Source of the DNA: Metallyticus violacea | Taxonomy: Eukaryota; Arthropoda; Insecta; Mantodea; Metallyticidae | NCBI GenBank assembly: GCA_030762175.1 | Contig: CM060833.1 | Location: 160,553,501 to 160,617,500 of the forward strand | Length of the DNA: 64,000 nucleotides | Reading direction: 5' to 3' | Shown here: one piece after another, positions 11,500-23,449 of the stretch | Layout: each line of letters starts with the position of its first letter | Position numbering within the stretch: position 1 is the first letter of the stretch | Notes under the pieces: generated by a model | Database searches by the model: none | Told to the model about the DNA's origin: nothing | Seen by the model: only the letters and a program-made list of their open reading frames with translations | Made by a program: the position numbers and the translations under genes

Positions 11500-11860
11500 T
11501 TTCTTTGATCTTTAGGTTACAGGTTTGTTGATTTTCTACCCCATGTGTGCAGACCTCTGAATGTGTCACATATGTCTGGGACTGTTGCTGCAAAATTGCA
11601 TGATCTTTGCTTCCAAGTGCTTCCACATCTGCCATATTTGGTGGATTTGGCTCCCAGCAATTACTTTTTGTTCCCAAACCTGAAGAAATGAATAAATGGA
11701 CAAAAATTCAAATGATGAGATTGAAAGTGAGACAAATGCTTATTTTTCACAGTGGACAAATCATCTTTTTTTACTGAGGGTATTGAAAAGTTGGAAAGGC
11801 ATTGGGGCTGAATGTGTTGATTTGCAAGATGATGTTGAAAAATAATAAAAAACATTTCTC
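11500..11860 (+). pseudogene. Mariner-family transposase C-terminal relic
   Basis: Plus-strand blocks, partly frameshifted, give LHDLCFQVLPHLPYLVDLAP and SNYFLFPNLKK, the LPHPPYSPDLAPSDYFLFPxLKK segment that holds the third catalytic Asp. The Ser-Pro-Asp is altered to LVD. It ends in a block with EIESETNAYFSQW and a VEK-like terminus near 11840. Only the last third of the transposase is present. The minus-strand frame at 11486-11677 is its shadow. Confidence 0.75.
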
Positions 11861-12219
11861 TTAAATCTTGTGTTTTCTTGGTCAGGTCGAAAATTTTACA
11901 ATGCTCCTAATATTAACAGATGGGCAATAAGGTGAAGGACCAATTGGAAAAGTATTGGTGATGTATGGATGGAGAGAGAATAATAATAAAGGGATCTTGA
12001 AAGCAAATGAGATTAAGTTATGAAAATATGGATAGACAGATTATGCAGGGTGCAATAAAGGAGAAAATCTCACTCATATTTTTTCCATAACTAGTAGGAG
12101 ATCAATAAATGTTTATTGTTATAAACCTGTGATTTGAAAGAGTTTTGGCATCAGACACACCCCAGACTCTTACATATGGTAGCAACATGGTGATATCGAT
12201 AAAGCTGTTATAATTTACC
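11861..12219. other. No gene seen
   Basis: Low-complexity AT-rich sequence between the mariner relic and the next SINE. No motif recognised. Confidence 0.4.
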
Positions 12220-12231
12220 TAGCTATAGGTC

Positions 12232-12525
12232 GTCGGTCCAGGTGGTGTAGTGGTTACCATATTTGCCTCCTAAAGCCAAGATCGCAGGTTTGATCCCAGC
12301 CAGGACTGATGGATTTTCGGGCATAAAAATTGTAAGTATGGCTTCTTTCAGAAGGGAAGTAAAGCCATGGGTCCTGTGTCGTACATTTACGATAAAGAAC
12401 CTCAAGCCTGAAAAAAGAGGCATCTGAGAAAAATTTTTGTCAGCCGTTTCACGCCTGAATAGAATGAGATGCTGATTACTTGAGATGTTAAAGAGCATCC
12501 ATAAATAAGCCAAATAGAAAAAAAA
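12232..12525 (+). mobile_element. SINE family A copy with 12-bp target duplication
   Basis: It starts with tcggtccaggtggtgtagtg (A box) and ggtttgatccc (B box near 12288), then the same body as the copy at 9.3 kb in opposite orientation, ending in an A-rich tail. Identical direct repeats tagctataggtc at 12220-12231 and 12526-12537 define both ends exactly. Confidence 0.92.
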
Positions 12526-12699
12526 TAGCTATAGGTCAGTGTGTTGCCATAGTTAAGAACAATCAAGTTATGAGAGAAGATGAACTCATATACAAAGTTG
12601 CCTTTTGGTGGTTAAAATTATTACCTCGTGCATAAATTTTTGTAGTTGAAATCTCTGGTGATAGGCAGAAATATTTCTCTATTTTCCTTGTAATTAACT

Positions 12700-12880
12700 T
12701 CTGCACATAACACATGTAAGATCTGCAATGCTGACAAGATTCTAAATGGAGAACATCTATTGGAATGCATAGAACTGAGGAAAGCTGCACCTGACGGGAA
12801 AATACACAAATTATATTGAGGCTGGCCAGGGAAAAATTGATGGATCAAAATCTTGCACATTAGATCAACAACACGTATGT
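12700..12880 (+). pseudogene. LINE 3'-end relic (same family as 37.15-38.63 kb)
   Basis: The + strand reads TCKICNADKILNGEHLLECI, then LRKAAPDGKIHKLY, the Cys-His C-terminal end of a LINE ORF2 (CxxC...H....C). It is nearly identical to the end of the LINE copy on the minus strand at 37150-37330, and both stop at the same cacattagatcaa sequence, which should be close to the element's 3' end. It is a short 5'-truncated copy. Confidence 0.7.
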
Positions 12881-13289
12881 CAGGTGTTCTAAGTTATTGT
12901 TGATTCCCTGGGGTCAGCATAAATAAATGTTTATAAAAGAAGCAAATTGCTGAACATACACACACCACTGTAGTGTCAAGTGATCGTAGTTATGAAACTG
13001 TAAGTGCTAATGTAAAATTGGTTGCAATAACTTCTAGGGCATGTAGGTATTGTTATATATTTAAAAATAATTAAAATAAACATCTGTATTTTGGTAAGAA
13101 TGAGCACTTTAGGAAAAAGCATAGAGGTTCCAAAAAAATTATGATTTCTAAACCATAAAACCTATGAATAGCACCTATGAATAGCCAGCTACAGTCTTTA
13201 AGAATTATTGTCATATGAGTGTGAAGGGGTTTAAAGAAACTATCAGTCATCTGCCTTGATATAGACAAATGAATATGGTGTAAGACTAA

Positions 13290-13545
13290 TTTTATTTTAA
13301 AAAAAATTAATATTGTATTGAATTATTGCAGTCATATATTGTTGTTTTGTATTGTTCAAATAATAAGGTATTACATTTTCTGTCACTGAGCAATTGTAGG
13401 GGTAGCAATAATAAAAATGATGATAATTGTAATAATAAATGTTTGTGTCAAGAATAATTCCCAAATATGTCATTTTTTCCACAAGTTGTAAATTTTCATT
13501 GTTCATTGTTATCCTGGATTCATTTACATTCCTGCGCATTTGAAG
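13290..13545 (-). pseudogene. LINE reverse transcriptase thumb relic
   Basis: Minus strand from 13539: MNNENLQLVEKMTYLGIILD matches the post-palm xVxxFxYLGxxxxxD motif found in many LINE reverse transcriptases. Downstream the frame runs into Tyr/His-rich AT-rich sequence. It is a short fragment. Confidence 0.5.
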
Positions 13546-13979
13546 ACTTCTTATTTTTCTTTGATTTGTTAATTCTTTTTATCATGCAATTTTTGTATTT
13601 TATAAAGGTAGCTAATAATGAATATGATTTCATTTTTCAGAGTGTTTTAATCAAAGGTAAATATCTTTTTTTTCTCTTTTTCTTTTCAGTGCACACCTTT
13701 AGCTGATATTGATGATGACTAAATTACTGCTGAAATCTTTAGGTCGCAACATTCATCTGTTGTGAAGGTAGATGATTGCTCTTTCCAGCTGAAGAAAAAG
13801 GTGATATAAAAATATAGAAATGGTATTAAAAATGATAGTATAATCACTTGTATTACAAATTACAGTGCTTATTTTAAAGTAAAAGTTAAAATTCATCATA
13901 GAAAAAATGATCATTAAGTATAAGGTCTATGTATCTGTTCTCACATAGGAAAGAAGTAAGCTCTCGGTATATATTTTAA

Positions 13980-14860
13980 TATTTTTAATTTATTAAATCA
14001 AAATGGGATATTTTGCGGTTTTATTAAAATGTAAGCATTTGAGTGTCTCTGCATTTTCTACTGTCAATAACCTCCTCCTGTCCCATCTTTCTTTGATTAT
14101 CAGATTGTACTTGGAAAAAGACTTCTTCATTTGTTCAAAGAAACCAAATCTAATAGCAGCTGTTGCATATTCCTTGTGAGATAACTTCACATAATTCAGG
14201 ATTCCTACTACATCTGTTGCAACATACTTTCATTTGAGCCGCTTTTTGATTTCACCCAGGAAAATTTTGTGACTTTAGGAACTTCTTTAGAAACGGTACA
14301 TGTTTCGGTATAGTGACCAACTCTACTGTAGCATTACAAGGATTAAATAGTGCTCCTACAGATATTACAATTTTCCTGGCTAGATCCAGGATTTAAAATG
14401 TTTGTAGTTTTGCAAAACTGATTGTAAAGTATTCTCTGCATTGATATCTTCAGCTATGGTGGGAGGTGTTATAGATCTTTAAGGATATTTACAGTAAAGA
14501 CTTCATCACTTGAATAGTTTCAGTTTCACTTCAGTGTCTTTCAGTTTTCATGCAAGAACTTGGATTATGGGATAAGATGATCCTTTGAAGAATGTAATCT
14601 CATCCATTATAAAGAGGAAAATTTCAGCAACAAAACTGCTTCCAATTTGTCTGAATCTCTGTGATGGATACTTTTATGAAAAACTTGATCCCAGCATTAC
14701 CATTATCAAAAAATTTGAAAAATTCAGCAATGTCTTCAAATGTGAGTTGCCAAAATGACATGCAACTTGAAACGGGAATTTCAGCTTGTGGATACTGGCA
14801 TTAGAAAAACAGTGATCATATCTTGATGTTTTGAGTATTCATATTTCTCCCTCAGAAACT
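13980..14860 (-). pseudogene. Unidentified coding-like relic with a CCHC-like piece
   Basis: The minus strand has several partial frames: KEYATAAIRFGFFEQMKKSF (13993-14190) and, further upstream, a broken piece CYSRVGHYTETC that resembles half of a gag-type zinc knuckle, plus LRDTEVKLKLF. The pieces are separated by stops. They look like a decayed mobile-element protein, possibly gag or LINE ORF1, but I cannot assign a family. Confidence 0.3.
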
Positions 14861-16680
14861 GTAAATATTAATTTTTCCTCTTCCCTAGTGTTAGGGAAAG
14901 TATTTTTAACCTTAACAGTAGCATCTTGTCAATGTTATCGATCTTATATACATGACAGTGAACATAATTAACATTTTCTATAAGCCCTGCAGAGTGCAAA
15001 CCAATTTGTCGCATATCTTGCCAAATTGTTGACAACAGCAACAGCATAAAGTGAAACTTCAATCCATCATTTAGGGAAGCATCATTTTCATGGATTCATT
15101 TTCAATTTATGTAGTCTCATACATAATTTCATTATAAACAATAGAAATAAAATGGGCTTTGATTGTCCCTCAAAGTATTGTTTTCGGAATGATGAAAAAA
15201 AAATGTTAATGATAAATCATTGATAAACTGAACAACTACAATATACTGTTTTGAAGCATACTGTAGCAAGGTACACATTGTTTTCTCATGAATGAAGTAG
15301 AAGACATCACTAAAAGAAGCAAGCAAAGACAAAGGATGTATTATAGCAGCATGAGTGGTTAAGGGAAAGAGCGAATAGAAGTGAAGATGCACAAGACAGG
15401 TAATAGAGAAAGCCACAAATGAACTCTCTCAGAAAGGAATGTTGTTTTTATTGTTCATTCTAAAATTTTGCAGGAAGCGTGCTGTGTGAAAAGTAAACTG
15501 AAGTTTGTTTTATTGTTATGGCACATTCTTAAAACACATGAGGACATTTAATGAAAGACCTAAAGGTAATTTTAGACCATGGACATCTGTGATGAAGGAA
15601 CATGACCCCCCTCAATATTTTAAAATGAATATAATAGCATATTTCTGTTTTCTACTGGTTTTCTTCCATTTTAGACAGTAGGCCCTTTCCCAAAGTTTTA
15701 ATATGCCGACAGAGATGCCCATGTGTTAGATCTCTTTACCCAATTGTTATTTTTCCTGCATTATTGTTTTCTTTTGCTTACCTTTTGGGAAACAATGGAT
15801 TGAGGTTTTACTGTATTCTCTTAAATGCAAGGTATCAGTGAATGTATCATGTGCATCAAAAACAAATAAAGATGCGATGTGTCCTTTTTCTGCAGGTATT
15901 GAAGTCAATATGAGAATGTTGAAAATACACTTTTCATTCTTATTGGTAGTTTCATCACGTAAAACATAAACTTCTTTATTCTTTAAATCTACTTTTATTT
16001 CTTCCTTCTTCAGTTCTCCTGCTAAAGGGATTTAACGTTGTCTGAATATATTAACCAAAAGAAGTTCACCAGTATCATGAATGTATTTGCTTTTCCAGTT
16101 TCTAAAAACAGCCTCCTGTGTTTTGACTGGAATTTTGCATTTTATTAAGGCCACCTCTGTGCACAGAATAAATTCTTCTTGTAAGTCTTTCACTTGTTTC
16201 ACATGATGCAACACTTTTTCTAATGTGACTGCTCAGAATCCACTAAATTGACTGGCAGCAGTCTTCTGCTTCAAACGTTTCTTGGGTTGACACTTTTTCA
16301 TTTTTAATGTAAATGATTGCTCCAGTATGCACAATAATATTCCAGCAGATGCAAATAATCCCTCAGGCTTAAATGACATTGTTTTATCTGACAACTAATA
16401 CTATACTTCAGGATGATTTTTCTCTCACTCACATACATTCAGCACAAACAAATACTATACTCCCAATGAACTAAAGCAAAATGATTACTTGCTTCACTTC
16501 ACAGCAGGAGTATTCATGGCATAACATTATTAGCCATTGCTCAACAACAAATGAGTACATAATCAAAATATACCAATGGAAGAAAGTCAGTTTGCTGTTG
16601 AAAACTAATAAAAGTTAAATTCACAAGAAAAATACATAGAGAAAATTTACCAATTGCATGTGATAAAATTTGAAAATTGT
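14861..16680 (-). other. Unassigned sequence, possible decayed ORFs on the minus strand
   Basis: Short minus-strand frames (14868-15062, 15132-15416, 16032-16214) show no motif I recognise. The third is hydrophilic and ends in FRNWKSKYIHDTGELLLVNI. It may be a continuation of the relic at 14.0-14.9 kb. No splice structure or start can be supported. Confidence 0.25.
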
Positions 16681-16684
16681 TAAT

Positions 16685-18760
16685 CCAGGCTGAGTCAAAA
16701 AATAACCTTAATATTTTTTTATTCACAAAATATATACATTAGAATTGAGTATGCTTCTTCATTTTTCAACATTGTCTTCATCACATTAAATATAGGTTTT
16801 TCCAGTGTTTCACTACTGTCTAGATTCCATGAGAAAAAAATTCTTGTGACTGATCACCCCTGCACTGGTCTTTCATCACTTCATCAGTGCAGAGCTTCTT
16901 GCTGCCTAGTTCCTCTTTGAATGGTCCAAAGACATAATAACAGGGTGATGTCAAGTCTGGTGAATAAGCAGAATGTGGTGTACACTCAAAATGAAGATCT
17001 GCAATTTTTTGTGTAATTGTATGAGTTGTGTGAGGGTTTGCATCATTCTGCTGTAAGAATACACCTGTTGTGAGCAAACTCGATTTTCAATTTTATTTAT
17101 TTATTCCCTTTTGAATCCATTACAGGTTATAGGGTTGCAATTTGTTTCGTCTATCTAATCATGTACATGATATCATCAGACTTACCAAGAAATATAACAG
17201 ATTATAGCAAATTAATAAAAAATAAATATACATAAATCAATTAAGAAGAGAAAGATTTCTTTTTTTTCAACTGGTAAAATTACATGAATTTTGTCAAGTA
17301 CTTCTGACTACATTGAAATATAGGAATATAGCACTTTTATTAGTAAATGTAAGATTTTTGCTGTAGTGTCCATGGAATAGTTCAAGAAAATGTCATATAA
17401 GAGAAAGATACACCTAAATTAAAACAATAAAAGAGGCAGTAAAACACTACAGTAGTAAGTAATATAATATAGCACACAAGTTTTGAGCATTTGATTATTA
17501 AATTTGATTCCATATTAACAATTGCAATATTTTTCCATTATAAATATAAAAGCAATGAAACATGTTATACAGTAAATTATAATTAATATGAAAGTAATAA
17601 TATTTTGAAAGATTTTCAACAAAGTATGTTTATCATAATTACATTGGAATATAAGTCTAATTATATATTCACATTTTTTAACAAAGTTTTACACACAATA
17701 GCCTATTCATTTAATAGCTTTGTGAATACGGAACAATTTGTATTTTATTTATTTATTCATCCTTTTGATCATTTTACATGATATAGGACATGTCCTAGAG
17801 CTACAGTTGCTATTTATGTGAGATGGGCCAGAGTATAATATAAACAATATACAAGTTTAGTAATTATACTAGATTTACAATATGCCTTATTTAAAGTTCA
17901 TATATTCACTTACTGAATAAAAGGTATGTTGTAGTAGAAAGGCTTTGACTTCTTTATTAAATTGTTTTATATTGGTTATTTATTTAATATTTATTGGTAG
18001 TTGTTATACATTTTAATGCCTACATTTGTGAGATTATTTTTTAAAATATTTGTCCTGCATATCTGAACATGAAGATCATTTTTCCTTCTTGTATTGTGAG
18101 AATGAATATCTATATTCATTAATCTTATTGTAGGTTTCAAATGGTTTTCATTCAGATCATAATGTGACTTGCTATGAACATTGCATCCTCTGTAATGCTC
18201 CATGATTGGATCTTTACAGTTCAAGAAGAGCTTGAGCATGACTTTACCAGCTGACACAGCTGTATGGAACTATTTTGGTTTAGGCACCTGATGAATGCCA
18301 CTCTTTGTAGGCTCATTTGATCTATGGCTGGAAATAGTGGACTCATCATTCATCATCAGTGACAATATGCTTTAGGAAACCATATTCTTTGACTTTATGA
18401 TGTAGCAGTGTTTCAAATTTATGTACAATATATATGTTCTTCCAGTTAAGGGGCAAGTTGTTTTGATGCCCACCTAATGGAGACTTTGCACTACTGCAGA
18501 ATGTCATGGATAATGTGGTGTAAACAGCTATGACTGATCTTTAATTCTACAGCCACCTGATTAACCATTATCTCCCAATTTTACTCAACTGCAGGGATAG
18601 TGGTCTGATATAATTGCAGTATGAGGTTGACCAGAGCAAGTTGCATCATTCATAGTTGATACTCGTAGACCTGCTGAAGTAACACACATGAATCTCCATA
18701 TTGCCTCTCATACCCAAAAAATGGAAAATTGCTTGCAGCTTCTCATTCGTGCATGTTTCC
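16685..18760 (-). pseudogene. Mariner transposase relic, interrupted by a LINE fragment
   Basis: Read downward on the minus strand, mariner blocks occur in the correct order. TNEKLQAIFHFLGMRGN (near 18750) is the N-terminal helix. ISHSCLHHIIHDILQ (near 18530) is the second HTH. A KVSIRWASKQL block (near 18470) follows, then the IHQVPKPK / VSAGKVMLKLF segment (18230-18290). After about 1 kb of foreign LINE sequence come TTGVFLQQNDANPHTTHTIT (second catalytic Asp, altered from HDNARPHT), ECTPHSAYSPDLTSPCYYVF (third Asp) and SQEFFSHGI (16820-17077). The sequence around 16690-16720 (gagtcaaaaaataacctt) looks like the mariner terminal repeat. The element is dead. Confidence 0.78.
17100..18145 (-). 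pseudogene. LINE 3' fragment inserted in the mariner relic
   Basis: The minus strand reads IDIHSHNTRRKNDLHVQICR and then LTNVGIKMYNNYQ (17991-18140), the HxHxTRxxxxLHxxxxR...GxKxWNxLP end of a CR1/Jockey-like LINE ORF2. About 900 bp of AT-rich sequence follows as its probable 3' UTR. The mariner frame stops on one side near 18150 and resumes near 17090, so this segment was inserted into it. Confidence 0.6.
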
Positions 18761-18847
18761 AAGAGAACTGCCACCTTTTCATGGTAGCTGAAGTCACATT
18801 TCCCAAGATGCTGCGCATGGTTGTTTTTGTTTTTGTTTTTGCTTTTT

Positions 18848-18899
18848 TTTTTTGGTGGTAATTTAACACCCATTTTTACTACAGAGGCACCACAGGCGG
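18848..18899 (-). mobile_element. SINE family B, 3' tail fragment
   Basis: ttttactacagaggcaccac and its surroundings are the complement of the family B 3' end. About 50 bp is retained, with a T-rich tail on the low-coordinate side. The head is missing. Confidence 0.6.
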
Positions 18900-20094
18900 T
18901 CTGCATGTGCTTGTTCCTCCCTCTAGCACAAGGGTATGGATATCTATTGTTTATGTGTGTAGCACAATATTTTACTATATTATTCTGAATTTTGATTGCT
19001 AAATTAAGATTATTTTTGACTAAGCTTCATATTTTGCAAAAATATGTAAATTTTTCATTATTAAAAAATTATTTTATTTCATGATTTAAATTTACATCCA
19101 AAGGATTCTAATACCTGTAATATGAAAAGATATTACAAATAATAGATGAAATGGAACTTTTTGTTTTTATTGCTAATCAGCAAAAACAAGTCATTCCTAG
19201 AAATCAACTGCCAAGGATATGAATTGCAGAAAAGCAGTGAATGAGGAATGTGTGGTGTGTGTGCAAAAAGTTTTTACTGCTGTGTTTGAAAAAGAATACA
19301 AGGGTTTGAATATAGTGATATTTGTGTTACTCTTCAGGTGTTTTATCTTATAAACACCTATGTAGAATGAGCATGAATGTAGAATATTTTGATTTGAAAA
19401 ATATAAAACTAGCAGGATATATGTACACTAATATGCAAATGAATCAGTTTCTGTCAAAGTTTCTTGTTTGGTGTCACACATGCTTCTGGTTCAAATCTGC
19501 TCTGCATGAGGATAGAATAAGTGAAAGCTGCAGTGCTGCTTCAGAAACTGGTCTCACACTACTCTGTAGTTGCGAAGTTCGAACTATATGACTTCTTTTT
19601 GTGAGACTTCATGAAAGAGCAATTTTACGTTGCACCTGCTAAAAGATCTCATGAACCTCCACAACTGCATTACTCAGACTGTGGCATTATTCACTACTGA
19701 TATGGTGCAGTATATGTAATATAAAATGGATTATTGGTTAAATATATGGCATGTGACCAAAGGTGCTCATGTTGAAGGACTTGGCCCTACGACGCAGAAC
19801 ATCATGCATGACACCTTTCTACATATCCACACTATGCCAGGCGTACTTGACTTCGGCACGAAGACTTGCTTCCAACTATCAGGGAACTGCAAATACGGCG
19901 CAGTTGCTAGGTGGTAACACGACGAACGGAAGGATCCTGATCTTCTCTGCTCTTGTGGCCAAGAAAGATAGATAAGATGTTCGTTGACTATTGATCTCTG
20001 AAATCCCCCGCATCATTCCACATCGCTAATCGGTAAGACACGCATTAGGCAATTCCCACTACCTTTCATACTATTCCATCTCCATAACCAACCT
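18900..20094. other. No gene supported; right part is CpG-richer
   Basis: 18900-19740 is AT-rich with no motif. From about 19760 base composition changes to a more balanced, CpG-containing sequence that runs into the gypsy RT piece at 20.1 kb. It is probably part of the same retrotransposon (gag or protease region), but I cannot confirm a domain. Confidence 0.35.
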
Positions 20095-20400
20095 CGTCTG
20101 AACTTACAATCTCAGCTCAGCTCCAAGACATTCCTAAAACGGCTATCACCACACCTTTTGGCTTATTCAAATTTCCTTACACGTGGTTCGATCTCCGAAT
20201 GCCGTCCAGACATTTCAGCGGTTTGTGAACGAAGTACTGCGTAGCCTTGACTTCTGCTTTTCGTACTTGGGCGATATTTTGATCTTTTCCTCATTCTAAG
20301 ACGCATACCCCTTTCCAAAAGCTCTCCACCTGTGAAATTTTACTTAACCCAAAGAAGGGAGAGATTGCCTTCTTAGCGGGGCCGAATTTGTAGGTGTGTA
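20095..20400 (+). pseudogene. Ty3/gypsy retrotransposon reverse transcriptase scrap
   Basis: The plus strand from 20128 reads DIPKTAITTPFGLFKFPYTW, then FDLRMPS. This is the highly conserved gypsy RT block (xIPKTAFxTPFGLFEFxxMPFGLxNAP). A one-base shift then gives QRFVNEVLRSLDFCFSYLGD and ILIFSS, the FxxFMxxVLxxLxFxxxYLDDILIFS block, with the YLDD catalytic box altered to YLGD. LNPKKGEIAFL follows near 20350. Frameshift and loss of an RT Asp show a dead copy. The GC and CpG content is higher than in the neighbourhood, so it may be a comparatively recent insertion. No LTRs identified. Confidence 0.75.
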
Positions 20401-21216
20401 GTGCGTGCGTGCACGCAGGCGGTTAGTTTCCTAGGACGGTATATAGAATACATTTTAATTATTTTAAAACTGATTTAATAAAATAGTGTTTATTATTTTA
20501 CAAAGAAAAAAAAATGCTGAACAATGCGCTTTAATTTGATATAAATTATTTCTGATACCATTGTTGACGGAAATAATAAAGTTCGACATTAACATTTGAA
20601 TTTGAATTTATTAACTGAAACTCCTTATCAAGCACTATGTGTGGCCATCAATTAACAAAGGTGTTCATAAATAGGCACGCAACTGCATGTACTGCCAGTA
20701 AGCCGAAGTGTCCCGATTAGCAATGGGATAATCGAATGAAAAGGCATAGATTATTTGCTTATTTCATTCCTTTATTTTGAAAACAATTCTATTATTTAAT
20801 TAATGGTTTTTTTTCCGAACGAAGGTAATGATTTTTGTTAAGAACGAAAGTGTGAATGGTAGTAACTTGCAAACAATATGAACGAACAAAAATGATATTG
20901 TAATTTTAAGCTTACGAATAGATGATAAAAGTCATGCTCAAAGCATTGTATCACGTAAGGATTTCAAGATTATCTTGGAGTCTCAGTTAGCCATGTAATA
21001 ATGTAGCTTTGAGGTCACGGTTGAAAGCGGCGAAATAATCGCTTATTAGATTATTGAAGCAACCTAGTATTTTTGTCGAACGAATGAACTGATTTCATAA
21101 CTTTGGTACAATTTTCACGTATTTTAACCTTTTCCCTCGTTTCATAATTTCGTTTAATATGTTTAATTTTATTTTAATTATGTGCACATGATTAACTCCA
21201 TTAAACTAAAAATAAT

Positions 21217-21259
<43 letters not shown>

Positions 21260-22215
21260 GCAGTAAAAACAAGTTATCTGACCCCCCCCCCACGTCAGGT
21301 GTTGACAACATTCGGAAATCCGACATTTATTTTTACGTACTGTTTGTATTGTATTCAATGCAAGGATTTATTTGTAAATACGCATTCCTTTATCACAAAG
21401 ATGTAATGTTTTTCAACATATCGTCATCAATGATTTTATTTGTAATAGTCAGTTGTAAACATTTTTTTACAAATTTTTGAGCTTAGTACATGTTTATATT
21501 GAAAATAAACATTATTACAAATTTATCGTTTTAATTCAGTACTTATTCGTATTAAAACGATTTTATAGTTGTTTAGTTAGTTTGTTTTTTGGCATTTATT
21601 CTGAGACCCCATGCCTCCTAGTTCTTGAAATACTCAATTATTCAGATTTTCGTAATTACTCTAACTTGAGACAGTAATGATCCTAGTTCTGTTGCCAGAA
21701 AGTTCCATCACCCCCATTGGTGCTACTTTCGATTCAGGGGAACATCTCGAATCCTCTTTTCCCGCCCCTCACTGTTCGTTTTCAGCCTTTTATTGCAATA
21801 TTCTACTTCTTTATTGACATGTAATCCCTCACTTTACTGTAAAGTATTATTCCAAGTGGCGAGATCTTTTTAAAAAACGTTTTCTTAATAATTGGATGTT
21901 CAAAGATAAAACCGAAGAATATAATTATTGTTCGGCAATGTTTGAGAAAAGGTCATTGTGTAGATTTGTTTTTGTTTTCCAGAGAATCCACTATGGAAAC
22001 TCCGTTATTTTCATATTATAGCGGAAGTGGAAGACTAAGCGAGCTACATGACTTGCCCTTACAGACTGACAGTTGCTGGTGCACCAGTCTCGCCTCGCAT
22101 GACATAGCACATAACCATTAGTTAAGCCAGTGATGCTGCAATTGCAGTGAATTATTGCAGATGTCCTTGATATGGCTAGTTGTTGTGGGAGTGCATGTTC
22201 AAACTAATTTTAGTC
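20401..22215. other. No gene seen; contains a (TA)n microsatellite
   Basis: Non-coding AT-rich sequence. A (TA)n tract of about 18 repeats occupies 21221-21257, and a C run follows near 21282. Confidence 0.5.
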
Positions 22216-22219
22216 ATGA

Positions 22220-23350
22220 AATTACGTAGATATGTTTTCAAGCACCGCATACAGGATAATGTTCTCTCGCACAAATCTCAACACGACAATCGTGAAAACT
22301 ATACAGTTGACAACAAACTGTATAGTTCCTTGAACATGACCACATAGTAATCTAACTTCAATGGAATTTTGGAACACTTTTCGTCTTAACTTTCTTCTCT
22401 TTGTACCTCTGAATGGTTTTCTTGAGATCTGCTTCAGCTTGCACACTTTCGATATTACAGTTGTAGTGTTTGGCAAAGGGTCTTAGAATGTTTATGTCAA
22501 GAAAATTAATTGATTTGGGATCTAGTGAGCTTACATGAATATGGTCTGCAATTGTCGCTCCAACCCTATCTTCAGGGACCAACAACTGGAAGAAACACAC
22601 CTTCACAATAACCTTGAAGTGAATAAAGATAATCCTCGTTGACCATACCTGCTGTATCAGTGATAATATATTCAGCTAGGTGTGATGGAAATCCGTACTT
22701 TCTCTGTGGAGACACTTCATGATTGCAGTCAAATTTGCAGGGCAATAAACTGTAAATCACTGCAGCTTTCCTTTAACTTTTTAGTCTTAGAATGAAGTTC
22801 TGGCAAAGCATCAACCAGAATCTGAATAAGAGCGCAGGCCTTTGCGGTATCGCATTCTTTACTTTGGTGTAAACATTTCTTAACACAATGAGCAAATGGA
22901 GGAAAGTGCTTAGATTCACAAATAATTGGTGGTCAAGAAAGCAGTTTAATAGCCTTGCACTTCATAATATTGATTTTCTTGTAACTTGCACTTCAACTCA
23001 AGCCAGCAGAACAGAGTTCCATGTCTTTCGGATGTAACTTTGGCTGTCCATCTTGTAGCACAAAAAAAAAAAAAAAAAAAAAAAAAAACCATAAACTTAA
23101 TGGCACAAACGTTGTCTTCATATAAAACACTAAGTATGTTAGAACTTGAGTAAATACGTAAACATTCTGTGCAATACTGAAAATTTTGTCAGTTATTGTG
23201 ATATTCTTGCAAATATCAGCAAGGACAAGATTTAGTCGGTCTATAGCGTCAACAGTGGATGTAAAATGCCCAAGGCATTCTCTTCCTAAATAAAACTTGA
23301 ATCCCATTCACATTACCTCACATTAAATTTACGCCATCATAGATGTGCGC
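22220..23350 (-). pseudogene. hAT-family transposase relic (P52rIPK/ZMYM-like type)
   Basis: On the minus strand, frames going downward give a GVN-x(n)-GIQVLF region near 23330, then RLNLVLADICKNITITDKIF (23180-23240). The latter corresponds to the conserved hAT CxxHxxNLVLxDxC block. A CATRW-like position near 23060 is broken by a 28-bp A run. A C-terminal piece SLDPKSINFLDINILRPFAK then HYNCNIESVQAEADLKK (22390-22530) resembles the dimerisation region of hAT proteins related to the 52-kDa PRKR-inhibitor repressor. Stops and frameshifts throughout. Assignment is from motif memory and moderate. Confidence 0.55.
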
Positions 23351-23449
23351 AATACAGTTTTCTTTCTTCACCCTATAAAAACTGGGAGAATCTTTCAATT
23401 CAGAAAACTGCTCAGTATTTCTAATATTCTTTAATTCTTCAACCGTTAA

